Shown here piece after piece: positions 43,495-52,034 of a DNA stretch of 64,000 bases. This stretch comes from Shewanella sp. OPT22. GTDB taxonomy: Bacteria > Pseudomonadota > Gammaproteobacteria > Enterobacterales > Shewanellaceae. The translations under genes and the position numbers were made by a program. Numbering within the stretch: position 1 is the stretch's first letter; each line of letters opens with the position of its first letter. Below the pieces are notes generated by a model. That model worked only from the letters and a program-made list of their open reading frames with translations, searched no databases and was not told the DNA's origin. Location: contig NZ_PGVH01000002.1 in NCBI RefSeq assembly GCF_004168585.1, positions 62,001-126,000 of the forward strand, given 5' to 3'.

Positions 43495-45996
43495 ATGATT
43501 GAATCACTCTCTCGCTTTGCATTAAATCGACCGAAAACGGTCTATTCTTTACTGTTTTTAATAGTATTTGTTTGTTTGGCTATGTTTCCAAAAATCACAA
43601 TCGATACTGATCCAGAAAACATGTTACCCGCATCTGATATGGACAGAGCATTTCATAACCAAGTAAAAAGTGACTTCAACATGTATGACATGTTGATTAT
43701 TGGAGCAATAAATCACTCAAAACAGGGAATATACAATTCACAATCATTATCAGATCTTGAACAATTATCAAAGAAAATCATGTCATTGGAACACGTAATT
43801 CCGCAGGAGTTACTCTCGTTAAATACCGTCGACAATATTACTCAAGCTAAGCACGGCGGTATCAGCTTTCAATGGCTTATGAAAAATGCGCCCGCTACTG
43901 AAAAGCAATCCATAAAGATAAAAACAGCCGTTATACGTTTACCATTACTTGCAAATACGCTTGTTTCAGATGACGGCAAAGCCGCAGCAATCTACGTTGC
44001 TATTGACTCAAAACAGCACAGTTATCAAGTTGCTGAGAATATTAGAAAATTAATCAATGACATCCAATCAAATGACGATTATCACATTACTGGTTTACCG
44101 GTAGCTGAAGATCAATTTGGCTCAGAAATGTTCGTTCAAATGGGAATTGCAGCACCTATGGCGGGTCTAGCCATTTTCATACTGCTCCTTTGGTTTTTCA
44201 GAAGCATAAAACTCGTCGTAGGTTCGATGATTGTTGCCATGGCAACGGTGATCATCACCATGGGTTTACTGATTGGGATGGGATTTACTGTTCATATTAT
44301 GTCATCCATGATTGCGATTTTTTTAATGCCAATCGCCGTTGTTGACTCTACTCATATTCTTTCTGAATTTGCCGATGAATATCGTGATGGCAAAGATCCA
44401 AAAGCAGTGATCCAGCATGTTGTTTCAAAGCTATTCAAACCCATGCTTTACACCTCACTGACTTCCGCAGTCGGTTTTTTATCATTGATGCTGACGCCCA
44501 TTCCACCCGTTAAAGTATTCGGTGGCTTTATCGCTTTTGGTATTTTGTTAGCCTTCATCATCACCATTGTATTTATTCCCGCTTACATCAGCCGGATGTC
44601 ACCTACAGCGTTAGGTAAGCTCCAAAACTCGATGAAGAAACAAGAAGCAGCAAAACTGCACACATTACTGCCTAAATTGGGCCTCTTTGCTATTAGGAAT
44701 AGAATTTACATACTGTTTGGATTCAGCGCTCTGTTTCTTATCAGTGTGGTTGGGATCAGCAAAATCCAAGTGAACGACAACCCTATCAATTGGTTCAAAA
44801 CATCCCACGAGATCAAAGTAGCAGATAAAGCATTAAACCAGCATTTTGGCGGTACTTATGATGCTTGGCTTGTACTCGAAAGTGATAAAAAAAATCATAC
44901 CGCAACAGAAAAATTATTAACATCTCTTGAACAAAGCAAGCTGATTAATGCTTCAGACTTGGAAACCATTAACAACTCAATTAACCAAGTTTCTCAAACC
45001 ATTACCATACTTGACGACAAACTGTTTAATTCAGATGTTCAGCAAGCACCCGTTATTGAATCTTACATCACCAAACTCGAATCGCTTGAGCAAGACAGCA
45101 AAGCATTTTTAAAGCCTGATATTTTATTGTGGATGCAAGAATTGCAATTCGAACTCATAAAATCTGGCTTAATTGGTAAAGTTAACGGCTTACCAGACAT
45201 TATAAAAACCGTGAATCGTGAGCTTAATGGTGGCACTAATGTAACGTTCAAACTACCAAACAGTAGCGATGCCGTTGCACAAACACTTTTGCAATATCAA
45301 TCATCCCACAGGCCTCAAGATTTGTGGCACTTCGTGACTCCTGACTACCACTCTAGTTTGATGTGGCTGCAATTAACCAGTGGCGAAAATCAACACATGT
45401 CTCGAGTCATGGATTTTGTTGAGCACTACGTTGCGCTCCACCCACTTCCAGACGACTTGAAGTTTGGCTGGGCAGGAAAAACCTACCTTAATGTTGTTTG
45501 GCAAAAAGCGATGGTCAACGGCATGTTAGAAAGCCTTGTATCTGCTTTTGTCATTGTTTTCTTAATGATGGTGATTCTATTTCGCTCTGTTAAATACGGC
45601 CTATTAGCTATGTTGCCACTCACGCTCACCATCACCTGTATTTATGGATTAATTGGTTGGGTTGGCAAAGATTATGACATGCCAATCGCAGTATTGTCGG
45701 CACTCACGCTAGGTTTGTCCGTTGATTTTGCCATCCATTTCCTCGAACGATTCAGAGAAAACCTAAAACAGCATGGTAATGTAACGGCCACTTTAAAAGT
45801 GATGTTCCAAGAACCAGCAAGAGCTATATCTCGTAATACCATCGTTATCGCAGTCGGCTTTATGCCACTGCTTGCTGCACCATTAATCCCATACATCACC
45901 GTTGGCTTTTTCCTCGCCAGCATTATGGCGTTATCGGGAATCGTTACCCTGCTCTTACTCCCTTCTATTCTATCTTTTAAAAGGAATGAAGCATGA
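43495..45996 (+). CDS. RND/MMPL-family exporter
   Basis: An 833-residue integral membrane protein of the hydrophobe/MMPL-type RND superfamily: TM1 at about 15-35, a large periplasmic loop (about 36-210), a six-helix sterol-sensing-like bundle (about 215-390), TM7 (about 400-420), a second periplasmic loop, and a second bundle (about 680-825). The charged residues in the fourth helix that carry protons in RND pumps (DSTHILSEFADE and DFAIHFLERF) are present in both halves. Substrate unknown; relatives move lipids and hydrophobic molecules. It is the first of four genes, and overlaps the LolA-like gene by 4 bases (ATGA). Confidence 0.9.
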   Translation: MIESLSRFALNRPKTVYSLLFLIVFVCLAMFPKITIDTDPENMLPASDMDRAFHNQVKSDFNMYDMLIIGAINHSKQGIYNSQSLSDLEQLSKKIMSLEHVIPQELLSLNTVDNITQAKHGGISFQWLMKNAPATEKQSIKIKTAVIRLPLLANTLVSDDGKAAAIYVAIDSKQHSYQVAENIRKLINDIQSNDDYHITGLPVAEDQFGSEMFVQMGIAAPMAGLAIFILLLWFFRSIKLVVGSMIVAMATVIITMGLLIGMGFTVHIMSSMIAIFLMPIAVVDSTHILSEFADEYRDGKDPKAVIQHVVSKLFKPMLYTSLTSAVGFLSLMLTPIPPVKVFGGFIAFGILLAFIITIVFIPAYISRMSPTALGKLQNSMKKQEAAKLHTLLPKLGLFAIRNRIYILFGFSALFLISVVGISKIQVNDNPINWFKTSHEIKVADKALNQHFGGTYDAWLVLESDKKNHTATEKLLTSLEQSKLINASDLETINNSINQVSQTITILDDKLFNSDVQQAPVIESYITKLESLEQDSKAFLKPDILLWMQELQFELIKSGLIGKVNGLPDIIKTVNRELNGGTNVTFKLPNSSDAVAQTLLQYQSSHRPQDLWHFVTPDYHSSLMWLQLTSGENQHMSRVMDFVEHYVALHPLPDDLKFGWAGKTYLNVVWQKAMVNGMLESLVSAFVIVFLMMVILFRSVKYGLLAMLPLTLTITCIYGLIGWVGKDYDMPIAVLSALTLGLSVDFAIHFLERFRENLKQHGNVTATLKVMFQEPARAISRNTIVIAVGFMPLLAAPLIPYITVGFFLASIMALSGIVTLLLLPSILSFKRNEA

Positions 45997-46787
45997 ACAT
46001 CCAAACCATAATTTTTTCATTATTCACTTTGTTACCTACACATCAAATTCATGCTGAAACCTTAAGCGCACAGCACATTATGGATAATGCGAATTTAAGC
46101 TATTACTACGTCGGTGATGATGGCCGTGCTGAAGCACGAATGAAAATCATCGACAAACAAGGCCGTACTCAATTACGACAATTTACCATTTTAAGAAAAG
46201 ACGTCGCAGATGGTGGTGATCAAGATATGCTCGTGCATTTATCTCGCCCTAGTGACGTTAAAAACACCGTTTTCAGAGTCGTCAGACATCCACAAGCACA
46301 GGACGATCGCTGGCTTTACTTGCCCGGGCTAGATTTGATCAAGCGGATATCTTCAGGAGATAAACGCACCTCGTTTGTCGGCTCTGACTTTTTTTATGAA
46401 GACATTTCAGGAAGAAGTCCAACGTTAGATTCACATCAACTCATCGAAAAAATGGAAAATAAGTATCACTTAAAAAGTATTCCGAAACATCCAGACAACG
46501 TCGAATTTAACCATTATGAGTCATGGATAGATTCAACCACATTTTTACCTATTAAAGTCACCTACTTTGATCAAAACAACAGTCCAATGCGCGAATTAAC
46601 GGCATTAAAAACCAAAGTAATACAAGGCCATCCCGTCATCACCAGTGCGCAAGTTAAAAACTATTATTCAGGCAATAAAACCATCATGCAAATTAGAGGC
46701 GTTAAGTTTGATCTCGGGCTACCAAGTAATATTTTTTCTGAAAAAAGTTTGCGTACCCCACCTTTCAAATGGTTAAGGAAAAAGTAA
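45993..46787 (+). CDS. LolA-like outer-membrane lipoprotein-sorting protein
   Basis: A 264-residue periplasmic protein with a signal peptide (MNIQTIIFSLFTLLPTHQIHA). The fold is the half-open beta-barrel of the LolA/LolB superfamily (PF17131-type), shown by MKIIDKQGRTQLRQFTILRKD, RWLYLPGLDLIKRISSGDKRTSFVGSDFFYEDI and the final long strand MREL...VITSAQVKNYYSGNKTIMQI. Such proteins occur with MMPL-type exporters and are thought to carry hydrophobic cargo across the periplasm. It is coupled by a 4-base overlap to the exporter and followed by an outer-membrane barrel, which makes a full inner-membrane / periplasm / outer-membrane path plausible. Confidence 0.85.
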   Translation: MNIQTIIFSLFTLLPTHQIHAETLSAQHIMDNANLSYYYVGDDGRAEARMKIIDKQGRTQLRQFTILRKDVADGGDQDMLVHLSRPSDVKNTVFRVVRHPQAQDDRWLYLPGLDLIKRISSGDKRTSFVGSDFFYEDISGRSPTLDSHQLIEKMENKYHLKSIPKHPDNVEFNHYESWIDSTTFLPIKVTYFDQNNSPMRELTALKTKVIQGHPVITSAQVKNYYSGNKTIMQIRGVKFDLGLPSNIFSEKSLRTPPFKWLRKK

Positions 46788-46797
46788 GAGGTTTAGC

Positions 46798-48111
46798 ATG
46801 AATTACGTTGTAAAGCCCTACTGGCTTTGGTTGTTACTCTTCATTCCATTCATAGGTCTTGCTAAAGGCTCTTTAGAAACGGAGCAAAATATTTTTTCTG
46901 AAAGTTTGTCTGACGATTGGGATGATGACTGGCAAGATGAAGAGGATGAATCAAACTTAAATTATTTTGGTTTTGTTGAGGGAGCTTATGGTCGCAGACT
47001 ACAAAATAATACCGTTATACATTCGACTTCCACACTTAATGAAATTCGAAGTCGATTAGAGTTGAACTACCAACTCACTGATTTAAATTTTAACGTGAGT
47101 GGTGATCTCCTAGACGACAATATTATCGGCGAAACAAAAGTTCAATTAAGAACCGCTTTTATCGACTACAACTTAGGCAATAGTTTAAATATTAAAGCTG
47201 GGCGCCAAATTTTGACTTGGGGTACGGGTGATTACTTATTTTTAAATGACTTATTCCCAAAAGATTGGCAATCATTTTTTTCCGGTAGAGCGGACGAATA
47301 TTTAAAAGCGCCCTCAGACAGCATTAAGACAAGTTGGTATTCAAACAACTCCAGCATCCAACTGGTTTGGACACCCCGTTTTGAGGCTGATAACTCGATA
47401 AATGGTGAACGTTTCTCGTACTTTTCCCCGATAACGAATCAACACTTAGGCTCACTCCCTGAATCAGAAAAACAATCCAGTGATACGTGGTCAATTAAGC
47501 TTGCTACTTCTGCAAATAGCATTGACTACGCACTCTATGTACACAAAGGTTTTTGGACTACACCTGTTGGATTAACACCAGATTTTAAACCTTATTACCC
47601 TAAATTGAATGTCTATGGAGCCAGCATACAAACACCAGCTTCATCGGGTTTGTTTAATGCTGAAGTTGCTTGGTATAACAGCGTTGAAGACTCAAATGGC
47701 AGCGATCCATTCGTGCCTAACTCTCAATTCAGAGCTTTGATTGGTTATGAACGAGAGATCATTGCTAACGTCACATTCTCGGCTCAATACTACTTGGAAC
47801 ATACAAAAAACCATCAACACTCATTGGAAAACTCTCTTGCATCAGAATTTGAACCAGACCAAAACCGGCAAGTAGCCACTTTGCGATTACGCTTGCTAAC
47901 GCTACAAAACAAACTCAACCTGAGCCTGTTTAGTTTTTGGTCACCAACGGATAGAGATGCTTATTTTAAACCGAGCCTATCCTACAGATACAGTGATGAT
48001 TGGTCATTTTCAGCAGGGTTAAATGTATTTACTGGTTCTGCTCAAAGCAGTTTTTTTGGGCAACATCGAGACAACTCAAATGCTTGGCTGAGAGTGAGAT
48101 ACAGCTACTGA
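46798..48111 (+). CDS. Outer-membrane beta-barrel, exporter operon
   Basis: A 437-residue protein with a signal peptide, then an acidic Asp/Glu/Trp-rich segment (DDWDDDWQDEEDE, about residues 38-52), then amphipathic strands to the C-terminus (WLRVRYSY, ending in Tyr rather than Phe). The block GRQILTWGTGDYLFLNDLFPKDWQSFF resembles DUF1302/alginate-export-like barrels that accompany MMPL-type exporters; family assignment is tentative. It lies 10 bases after the LolA-like gene and should be cotranscribed. It may be the outer-membrane partner of that route. Confidence 0.75.
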   Translation: MNYVVKPYWLWLLLFIPFIGLAKGSLETEQNIFSESLSDDWDDDWQDEEDESNLNYFGFVEGAYGRRLQNNTVIHSTSTLNEIRSRLELNYQLTDLNFNVSGDLLDDNIIGETKVQLRTAFIDYNLGNSLNIKAGRQILTWGTGDYLFLNDLFPKDWQSFFSGRADEYLKAPSDSIKTSWYSNNSSIQLVWTPRFEADNSINGERFSYFSPITNQHLGSLPESEKQSSDTWSIKLATSANSIDYALYVHKGFWTTPVGLTPDFKPYYPKLNVYGASIQTPASSGLFNAEVAWYNSVEDSNGSDPFVPNSQFRALIGYEREIIANVTFSAQYYLEHTKNHQHSLENSLASEFEPDQNRQVATLRLRLLTLQNKLNLSLFSFWSPTDRDAYFKPSLSYRYSDDWSFSAGLNVFTGSAQSSFFGQHRDNSNAWLRVRYSY

Positions 48112-48154
48112 ACAAAAACATTACTAACGCTATAAAAATCATAAGGAAACTAAA

Positions 48155-48355
48155 ATGAGTATCGAACGTGCAATCTTTATTTTCGCTGGCAGCATGGTGT
48201 TACTGTCACTCGCCTTAACTTACTTTGTAAGCCCACATTTCGTTTGGTTAACCATTTTCGTTGGTGCAAACTTATTTCAGTTTGGGGTTACCAAATTTTG
48301 CCCAATGGCAATTTTACTGAAGAAATTTGGAATGAAACCCGAATGTAGCATTTAA
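48155..48355 (+). CDS. DUF2892 (YgaP-type) membrane protein
   Basis: A 66-residue protein with two membrane helices (about 7-25 and 29-48) and the C-terminal signature FGVTKFCPMAILLKKFGMKPEC, the membrane part of E. coli YgaP without its rhodanese domain. DUF2892 proteins occur in sulfur-related operons controlled by YgaV/BigR-type ArsR repressors. The Cys in the FCPM motif and the late Cys could carry sulfur. AAGGA precedes the ATG by eight bases. It closes the operon, 43 bases after the barrel gene. Confidence 0.88.
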   Translation: MSIERAIFIFAGSMVLLSLALTYFVSPHFVWLTIFVGANLFQFGVTKFCPMAILLKKFGMKPECSI

Positions 48356-48365
48356 CTAATTACAA

Positions 48366-48391
48366 ACTCATGGAGCAACAGCTCCATGAGT
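48366..48391 (+). terminator. Strong hairpin after the exporter operon
   Basis: ACTCATGGAGC-AACA-GCTCCATGAGT, an 11-bp perfect stem with a 4-base loop, 11 bases after the DUF2892 stop. No T-run follows, so it may act as a 3' end stabiliser or a weak terminator. Confidence 0.6.
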
Positions 48392-48457
48392 GAGTTAGTA
48401 CCATATAGTAGATATCAATATGGACTCATTGAAAGTTCGCATTAAATGCAACGTACT

Positions 48458-49111
48458 CTATTTGCTGTAATTTGATTTTTCATCTTGAGGTGGTGTCAAC
48501 CACTGAACGTGGATACTAGCTGCACCTTGAACAGTATTTCCATTCGTATCCACGGTTCGCCTAATTTCCTGATCGTCCTGTAAACTAATAGAAAACTTTA
48601 ATGTATCAGATATTCTCAGTGGTTTATCACCGAAGTTTTGGTCTAAATATCCACAATCCGCATCATAGGCATTAAAGCTATTACCCTTAGGTGGATTATG
48701 GAAAATTTTACAGGGCGCTTTTTTATCAAAAGGATATTTTGTTCCAGTGATTATTGATGGGGTGACTGCACTTTTATTAGGCATTACTAACGCAAGTTGA
48801 AACTGGTTTAAATAGGCGTTTTTATAAATTAGCGGCACATTTTGAAAGGCATATTCGAAATAAATTGTGTCATCTGGGTAGCTCTTGTTATGAGCAAGGT
48901 CATTAACGTTGTCATTTTTTACTAGCGTGATATCACACAGATCCTTACCTAATTCGAGTTGAAACGGGTCATTCTTCGTGCCAGATCCATTTATAAACGG
49001 TAATCCACCTTTTCCTGAACCTTTTATTCCTTGAGCACATGTATCTGCCAATGCTTGAAACTGAACTGTTGCGAGTAGAACGCCAAAACACATTAAAAGT
49101 TTAACTTTCAT
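48458..49111 (-). CDS. Secreted hypothetical protein, 217 aa
   Basis: Not recognised. A signal peptide (MKVKLLMCFGVLLATVQFQALA, cleaved before DTCAQ) points to export. I start at the ATG at 49111, preceded by AGGG at suitable spacing; the upstream ATG at 49117 is too close to that site. The mature part is Gly/Asn/Ser/Lys-rich and probably beta-rich (ELGKDLCDITLVKN, IYFEYAFQNVPLIYKN, LKFSISLQDDQEIRRT), with three or four Cys that could form disulfides. No repeats or membrane parts. It is alone on its strand, downstream of the exporter operon and convergent to it. Confidence 0.7.
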   Translation of the reverse strand: MKVKLLMCFGVLLATVQFQALADTCAQGIKGSGKGGLPFINGSGTKNDPFQLELGKDLCDITLVKNDNVNDLAHNKSYPDDTIYFEYAFQNVPLIYKNAYLNQFQLALVMPNKSAVTPSIITGTKYPFDKKAPCKIFHNPPKGNSFNAYDADCGYLDQNFGDKPLRISDTLKFSISLQDDQEIRRTVDTNGNTVQGAASIHVQWLTPPQDEKSNYSK

Positions 49112-49266
49112 AACCATCACCCTATTTTGAAATATCTAATTTAAAAGTGCACAACCATCTTGATAAAAGACTAGTCGAATTCACTCTAATTGTATGTTAA
49201 TGAACATTTCCTGAATAAATGAGCTATATAAATAGAAGTGCATAAATAAACTCGAGGGTTATTTTC

Positions 49267-50085
49267 ATGTCTATAGCGACTAAGTATTCACTTCCTATTT
49301 TTTGCAGTTTCCTGTTATTACTTCCAACAATATTGACTGCTAATGAGCAGTCTAAACCAGTAAAAATATTAAATGAGTACCGAACACCTGAGGATATGGC
49401 ACGGGATAAATATCGCCATCCTGCTGAAACCCTCACTTTCTTTGGACTTAAGCCTACTCATACAGTAGTAGAAATTTGGCCCGACAGTGGATGGTATACG
49501 CAAGTCATTGCACCAGTATTAAGATCTCAAGGGCAGTACATCGCAGCTCAATATCCAGCTAATTCAATGAGTAGATATCACTCTAGAGCCCAAGCAAAAT
49601 TTAAGAACAAGTTTACCAATAAATTCCGCCGCTATGGACGGATTGTAGTTTCACAGTTTGAGCCTCCTCATTACGTTCACCTTGCTCCACAAAAAGCAGC
49701 TGATGTTGTTCTCACTTTTAGAAATATCCACAACTGGATGAGCAGTAACCAACAACATAATGTATTTAAAGCTGCATTTGCAGCTTTAAAGCCTGGCGGT
49801 GTTCTAGGAATCGTTGAACATCGAGCAGAGCCCGGGATCAGCTTTTCTAGAATGATCGATACAGGCTATGTTTCTGAGGCGTATGTGAAAAAATTAGCAA
49901 TGGCAGCAGGGTTTGATTTTGTCTCGAGCAGTGAAATTAATGCAAACCCTAAAGATACTAAGAATTATATTAATGGTGTTTGGGCACTACCACCAACCCT
50001 CATCAATGGCGATAGGAGTAAGGCTAAATACCTAAAAATTGGTGAAAGTGACAGAATGACACTTAAATTTGTGAAGCCTGAGTAA
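49267..50085 (+). CDS. Exported class I methyltransferase, paralogue 1
   Basis: A 272-residue protein with a signal peptide (SLPIFCSFLLLLPTILTA) and a Rossmann-like methyltransferase body of the COG4798 type. The usual first motif is changed here to EIWPDSGWYTQVIAP (paralogue 2 has WPGGGWYTQILAP), while later blocks (DVVLTFRNIHNWM, LKPGGVLGIVEHRAEPG, EINANPKDTKNY) are kept. It is a tandem duplicate of the gene 100 bases downstream. The glycine motif that normally binds SAM is thus altered, so activity is uncertain. GAGGG precedes the ATG. Periplasmic SAM use is itself odd. Confidence 0.85.
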   Translation: MSIATKYSLPIFCSFLLLLPTILTANEQSKPVKILNEYRTPEDMARDKYRHPAETLTFFGLKPTHTVVEIWPDSGWYTQVIAPVLRSQGQYIAAQYPANSMSRYHSRAQAKFKNKFTNKFRRYGRIVVSQFEPPHYVHLAPQKAADVVLTFRNIHNWMSSNQQHNVFKAAFAALKPGGVLGIVEHRAEPGISFSRMIDTGYVSEAYVKKLAMAAGFDFVSSSEINANPKDTKNYINGVWALPPTLINGDRSKAKYLKIGESDRMTLKFVKPE

Positions 50086-50185
50086 TCGGGTTTCACTTAC
50101 AACTTGATACAAGTTTTTATCGATCCGTAAGTGTTTTTGCGTTATAAAAAAGAACAATACGTCCAAGAAACTGAGAAATCTATAA

Positions 50186-51037
50186 ATGAAAACAAAAACA
50201 TCCCTACTTTATGGTGCTGTTGTTTGTATGGCTTTAGGTTCAACTGCTGCTCTTGCTCATGACTCCCATAATGAACATGCAAAAGTAAAGCCTGAAATTC
50301 CAACTTCCTTACAATATAACTTTGAATACCGAATGGCAAAAGAGAAAGCTCGCGATGCATTTCGTCACCCTAAGCAAACTCTCAAGTTCTTTGGTGTGAA
50401 GCCCACTGACACAGTAGTTGAAATTTGGCCAGGAGGCGGTTGGTATACACAAATTCTTGCTCCAGCTCTGGAAGGAAATGGTCAATATGTTGCAGCCCAT
50501 TGGCCAAAAGACTCAAGTGTCGGATTCTTTACTAAATATCGAGCAAAATTTGATGTTAAGTTCACTGACCATCCAGAGCGCTATGGAGACATCAGTGTTA
50601 CAAGCTTTGAGCCACCAAAAAATACTACATTAGCTCCAAGTGAAAGTGCAGATGTGGTTTTAACGTTCCGTAATGTTCATAACTGGATGAGTAAAAATTA
50701 CGAACAAACTGTATTTGACTCAGCATTTAAGGCATTGAAGCCAGGAGGTGTTTTAGGTGTTGTTGAACACAGAGCGAAGCCAGGAACAAAGCGATTGGCT
50801 ATGATAGAGTCAGGGTATGTTACTGAAGATTATGTAAAGCAATTAGCTCAAAACGCAGGATTTGAATTTGCTGGCGCAAGTGAAATTAATGCAAACCCTA
50901 AAGACATTAAAAATTACCCTGCTGGAGTTTGGACACTACCTCCAACCTTAAGATTAAAAGAACAAAATAAAGCGAAGTATTTGAATATTGGTGAGAGTGA
51001 TAGAATGACACTCAAGTTTGTAAAACCTTCAAAATAA
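50186..51037 (+). CDS. Exported class I methyltransferase, paralogue 2
   Basis: A 283-residue protein, the intact partner of the preceding gene. Signal peptide to about residue 24 (ALGSTAALA), then a His-containing spacer (HDSHNEHAKV), then the same methyltransferase body: VVEIWPGGGWYTQILAPAL, DVVLTFRNVHNWM, LKPGGVLGVVEHRAKPG, EINANPKDIKNYPAGVWTLPPTL. The two copies share most of their length at high identity. The family occurs widely in proteobacteria with an export signal; the substrate is unknown. A strong bidirectional terminator hairpin follows. Confidence 0.87.
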   Translation: MKTKTSLLYGAVVCMALGSTAALAHDSHNEHAKVKPEIPTSLQYNFEYRMAKEKARDAFRHPKQTLKFFGVKPTDTVVEIWPGGGWYTQILAPALEGNGQYVAAHWPKDSSVGFFTKYRAKFDVKFTDHPERYGDISVTSFEPPKNTTLAPSESADVVLTFRNVHNWMSKNYEQTVFDSAFKALKPGGVLGVVEHRAKPGTKRLAMIESGYVTEDYVKQLAQNAGFEFAGASEINANPKDIKNYPAGVWTLPPTLRLKEQNKAKYLNIGESDRMTLKFVKPSK

Positions 51038-51043
51038 CTACTA

Positions 51044-51075
51044 TGGCTACAATGATTAATTGTTCATTGTAGCCA
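51044..51075. terminator. Bidirectional terminator hairpin
   Basis: TGGCTACAATGA-TTAATTGT-TCATTGTAGCCA, a perfect 12-bp stem between convergent genes. Confidence 0.8.
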
Positions 51076-51085
51076 CTTATCTACA

Positions 51086-51889
51086 TTAAATACGACAAGA
51101 TGGTTTATCTGAGGCTTTTGCTTTAATCGCAATTGCATTTGCCATATGTTTATTTAAGTCCGAAATTCGAGTTTGTGGTGCAGGATGAGTAGAGAGTAAC
51201 TCAAAAGGTTTTTCTCCATTACTGGCTTTTTGCATATTCTTCCATAACTCAACCGATTGCTTAGGATTAAAACCAGCTTTGGCCATTAGTTCTAAGCCAA
51301 TTTGATCAGCCTCTGTCTCTTGAATTCGACTGAACGGTAAAGTAACTGCTACTTGAGAGCCTACGCCTAACGCCGACATGATAACTTTACTTTGTTTCAC
51401 ATCCTGACTTTTTAAAGCTGTATCGGCAACTTGTAATCCAACACCTACAAGAGCACTGTTCGACATACGTTCGTTACCATGCTCTGCAATTACGTGCCCT
51501 ACTTCATGACCAATTACAGCTGCTAATTGATCTTGGTTTTTAGCAACGTTTAACAACCCAGTGTAGACGCCTATTTTTCCGCCTGGTAAAGCAAAAGCGT
51601 TAACTTGTTTGCTATCAAAAACAATTACTTCCCATTTGCCACTAAACACTTTCTTTGGTACATGCTTGGTAATCGCTGTTGAAACACATTGCACATAACG
51701 ATTATATTCCCTACTTGTAGATACTTTTTGCTTTTCTTTAATTTGAGTAAAAGCAAGTGCACCTTGTTGCGAAATTTGTGAATTTGAATAGAGTTTTAAC
51801 TGCGAGCGACCTGTCGGGGATGTTGAGCAACCCGCAATAAAAAAACAGCAAGTGAATACACTCGCCAGTATTGAATAACCTTTTTTCAT
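51086..51889 (-). CDS. M48-family metalloprotease lipoprotein
   Basis: A 267-residue zinc protease of the YggG/LoiP/BepA-like group, anchored by a lipobox (FIAGC). The active site HEVGH is at about residues 126-130, and the third ligand Glu is in the ETEADQIGLELM helix. I start at the ATG at 51889 (MKKGYSILASV), which gives a normal lipoprotein signal; the longer frame to 51961 adds a non-signal stretch. Members degrade misassembled outer-membrane proteins. It ends in SDKPSCRI. Stands alone downstream of the methyltransferase pair and convergent with it. Confidence 0.93.
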   Translation of the reverse strand: MKKGYSILASVFTCCFFIAGCSTSPTGRSQLKLYSNSQISQQGALAFTQIKEKQKVSTSREYNRYVQCVSTAITKHVPKKVFSGKWEVIVFDSKQVNAFALPGGKIGVYTGLLNVAKNQDQLAAVIGHEVGHVIAEHGNERMSNSALVGVGLQVADTALKSQDVKQSKVIMSALGVGSQVAVTLPFSRIQETEADQIGLELMAKAGFNPKQSVELWKNMQKASNGEKPFELLSTHPAPQTRISDLNKHMANAIAIKAKASDKPSCRI

Positions 51890-51987
51890 GAATATAAATT
51901 CCATTTTATGAGATGCACTGATTTTAACTAAACACATACTTACAAAACAATAAGCAATCACACTTTAATCGTTAATTTTTTCAATAC

Positions 51988-52013
51988 AAAAAAAGAGGCC
52001 ATTTGGCCTCTTC
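51988..52013 (-). terminator. Terminator of the S9 peptidase gene
   Basis: On the minus strand AGAGGCCAAATGGCCTCT followed by TTTTTTTG; begins about 20 bases after the peptidase stop codon. Confidence 0.88.
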
Positions 52014-52034
52014 TTTATTTACTCAGCTTAAAGC

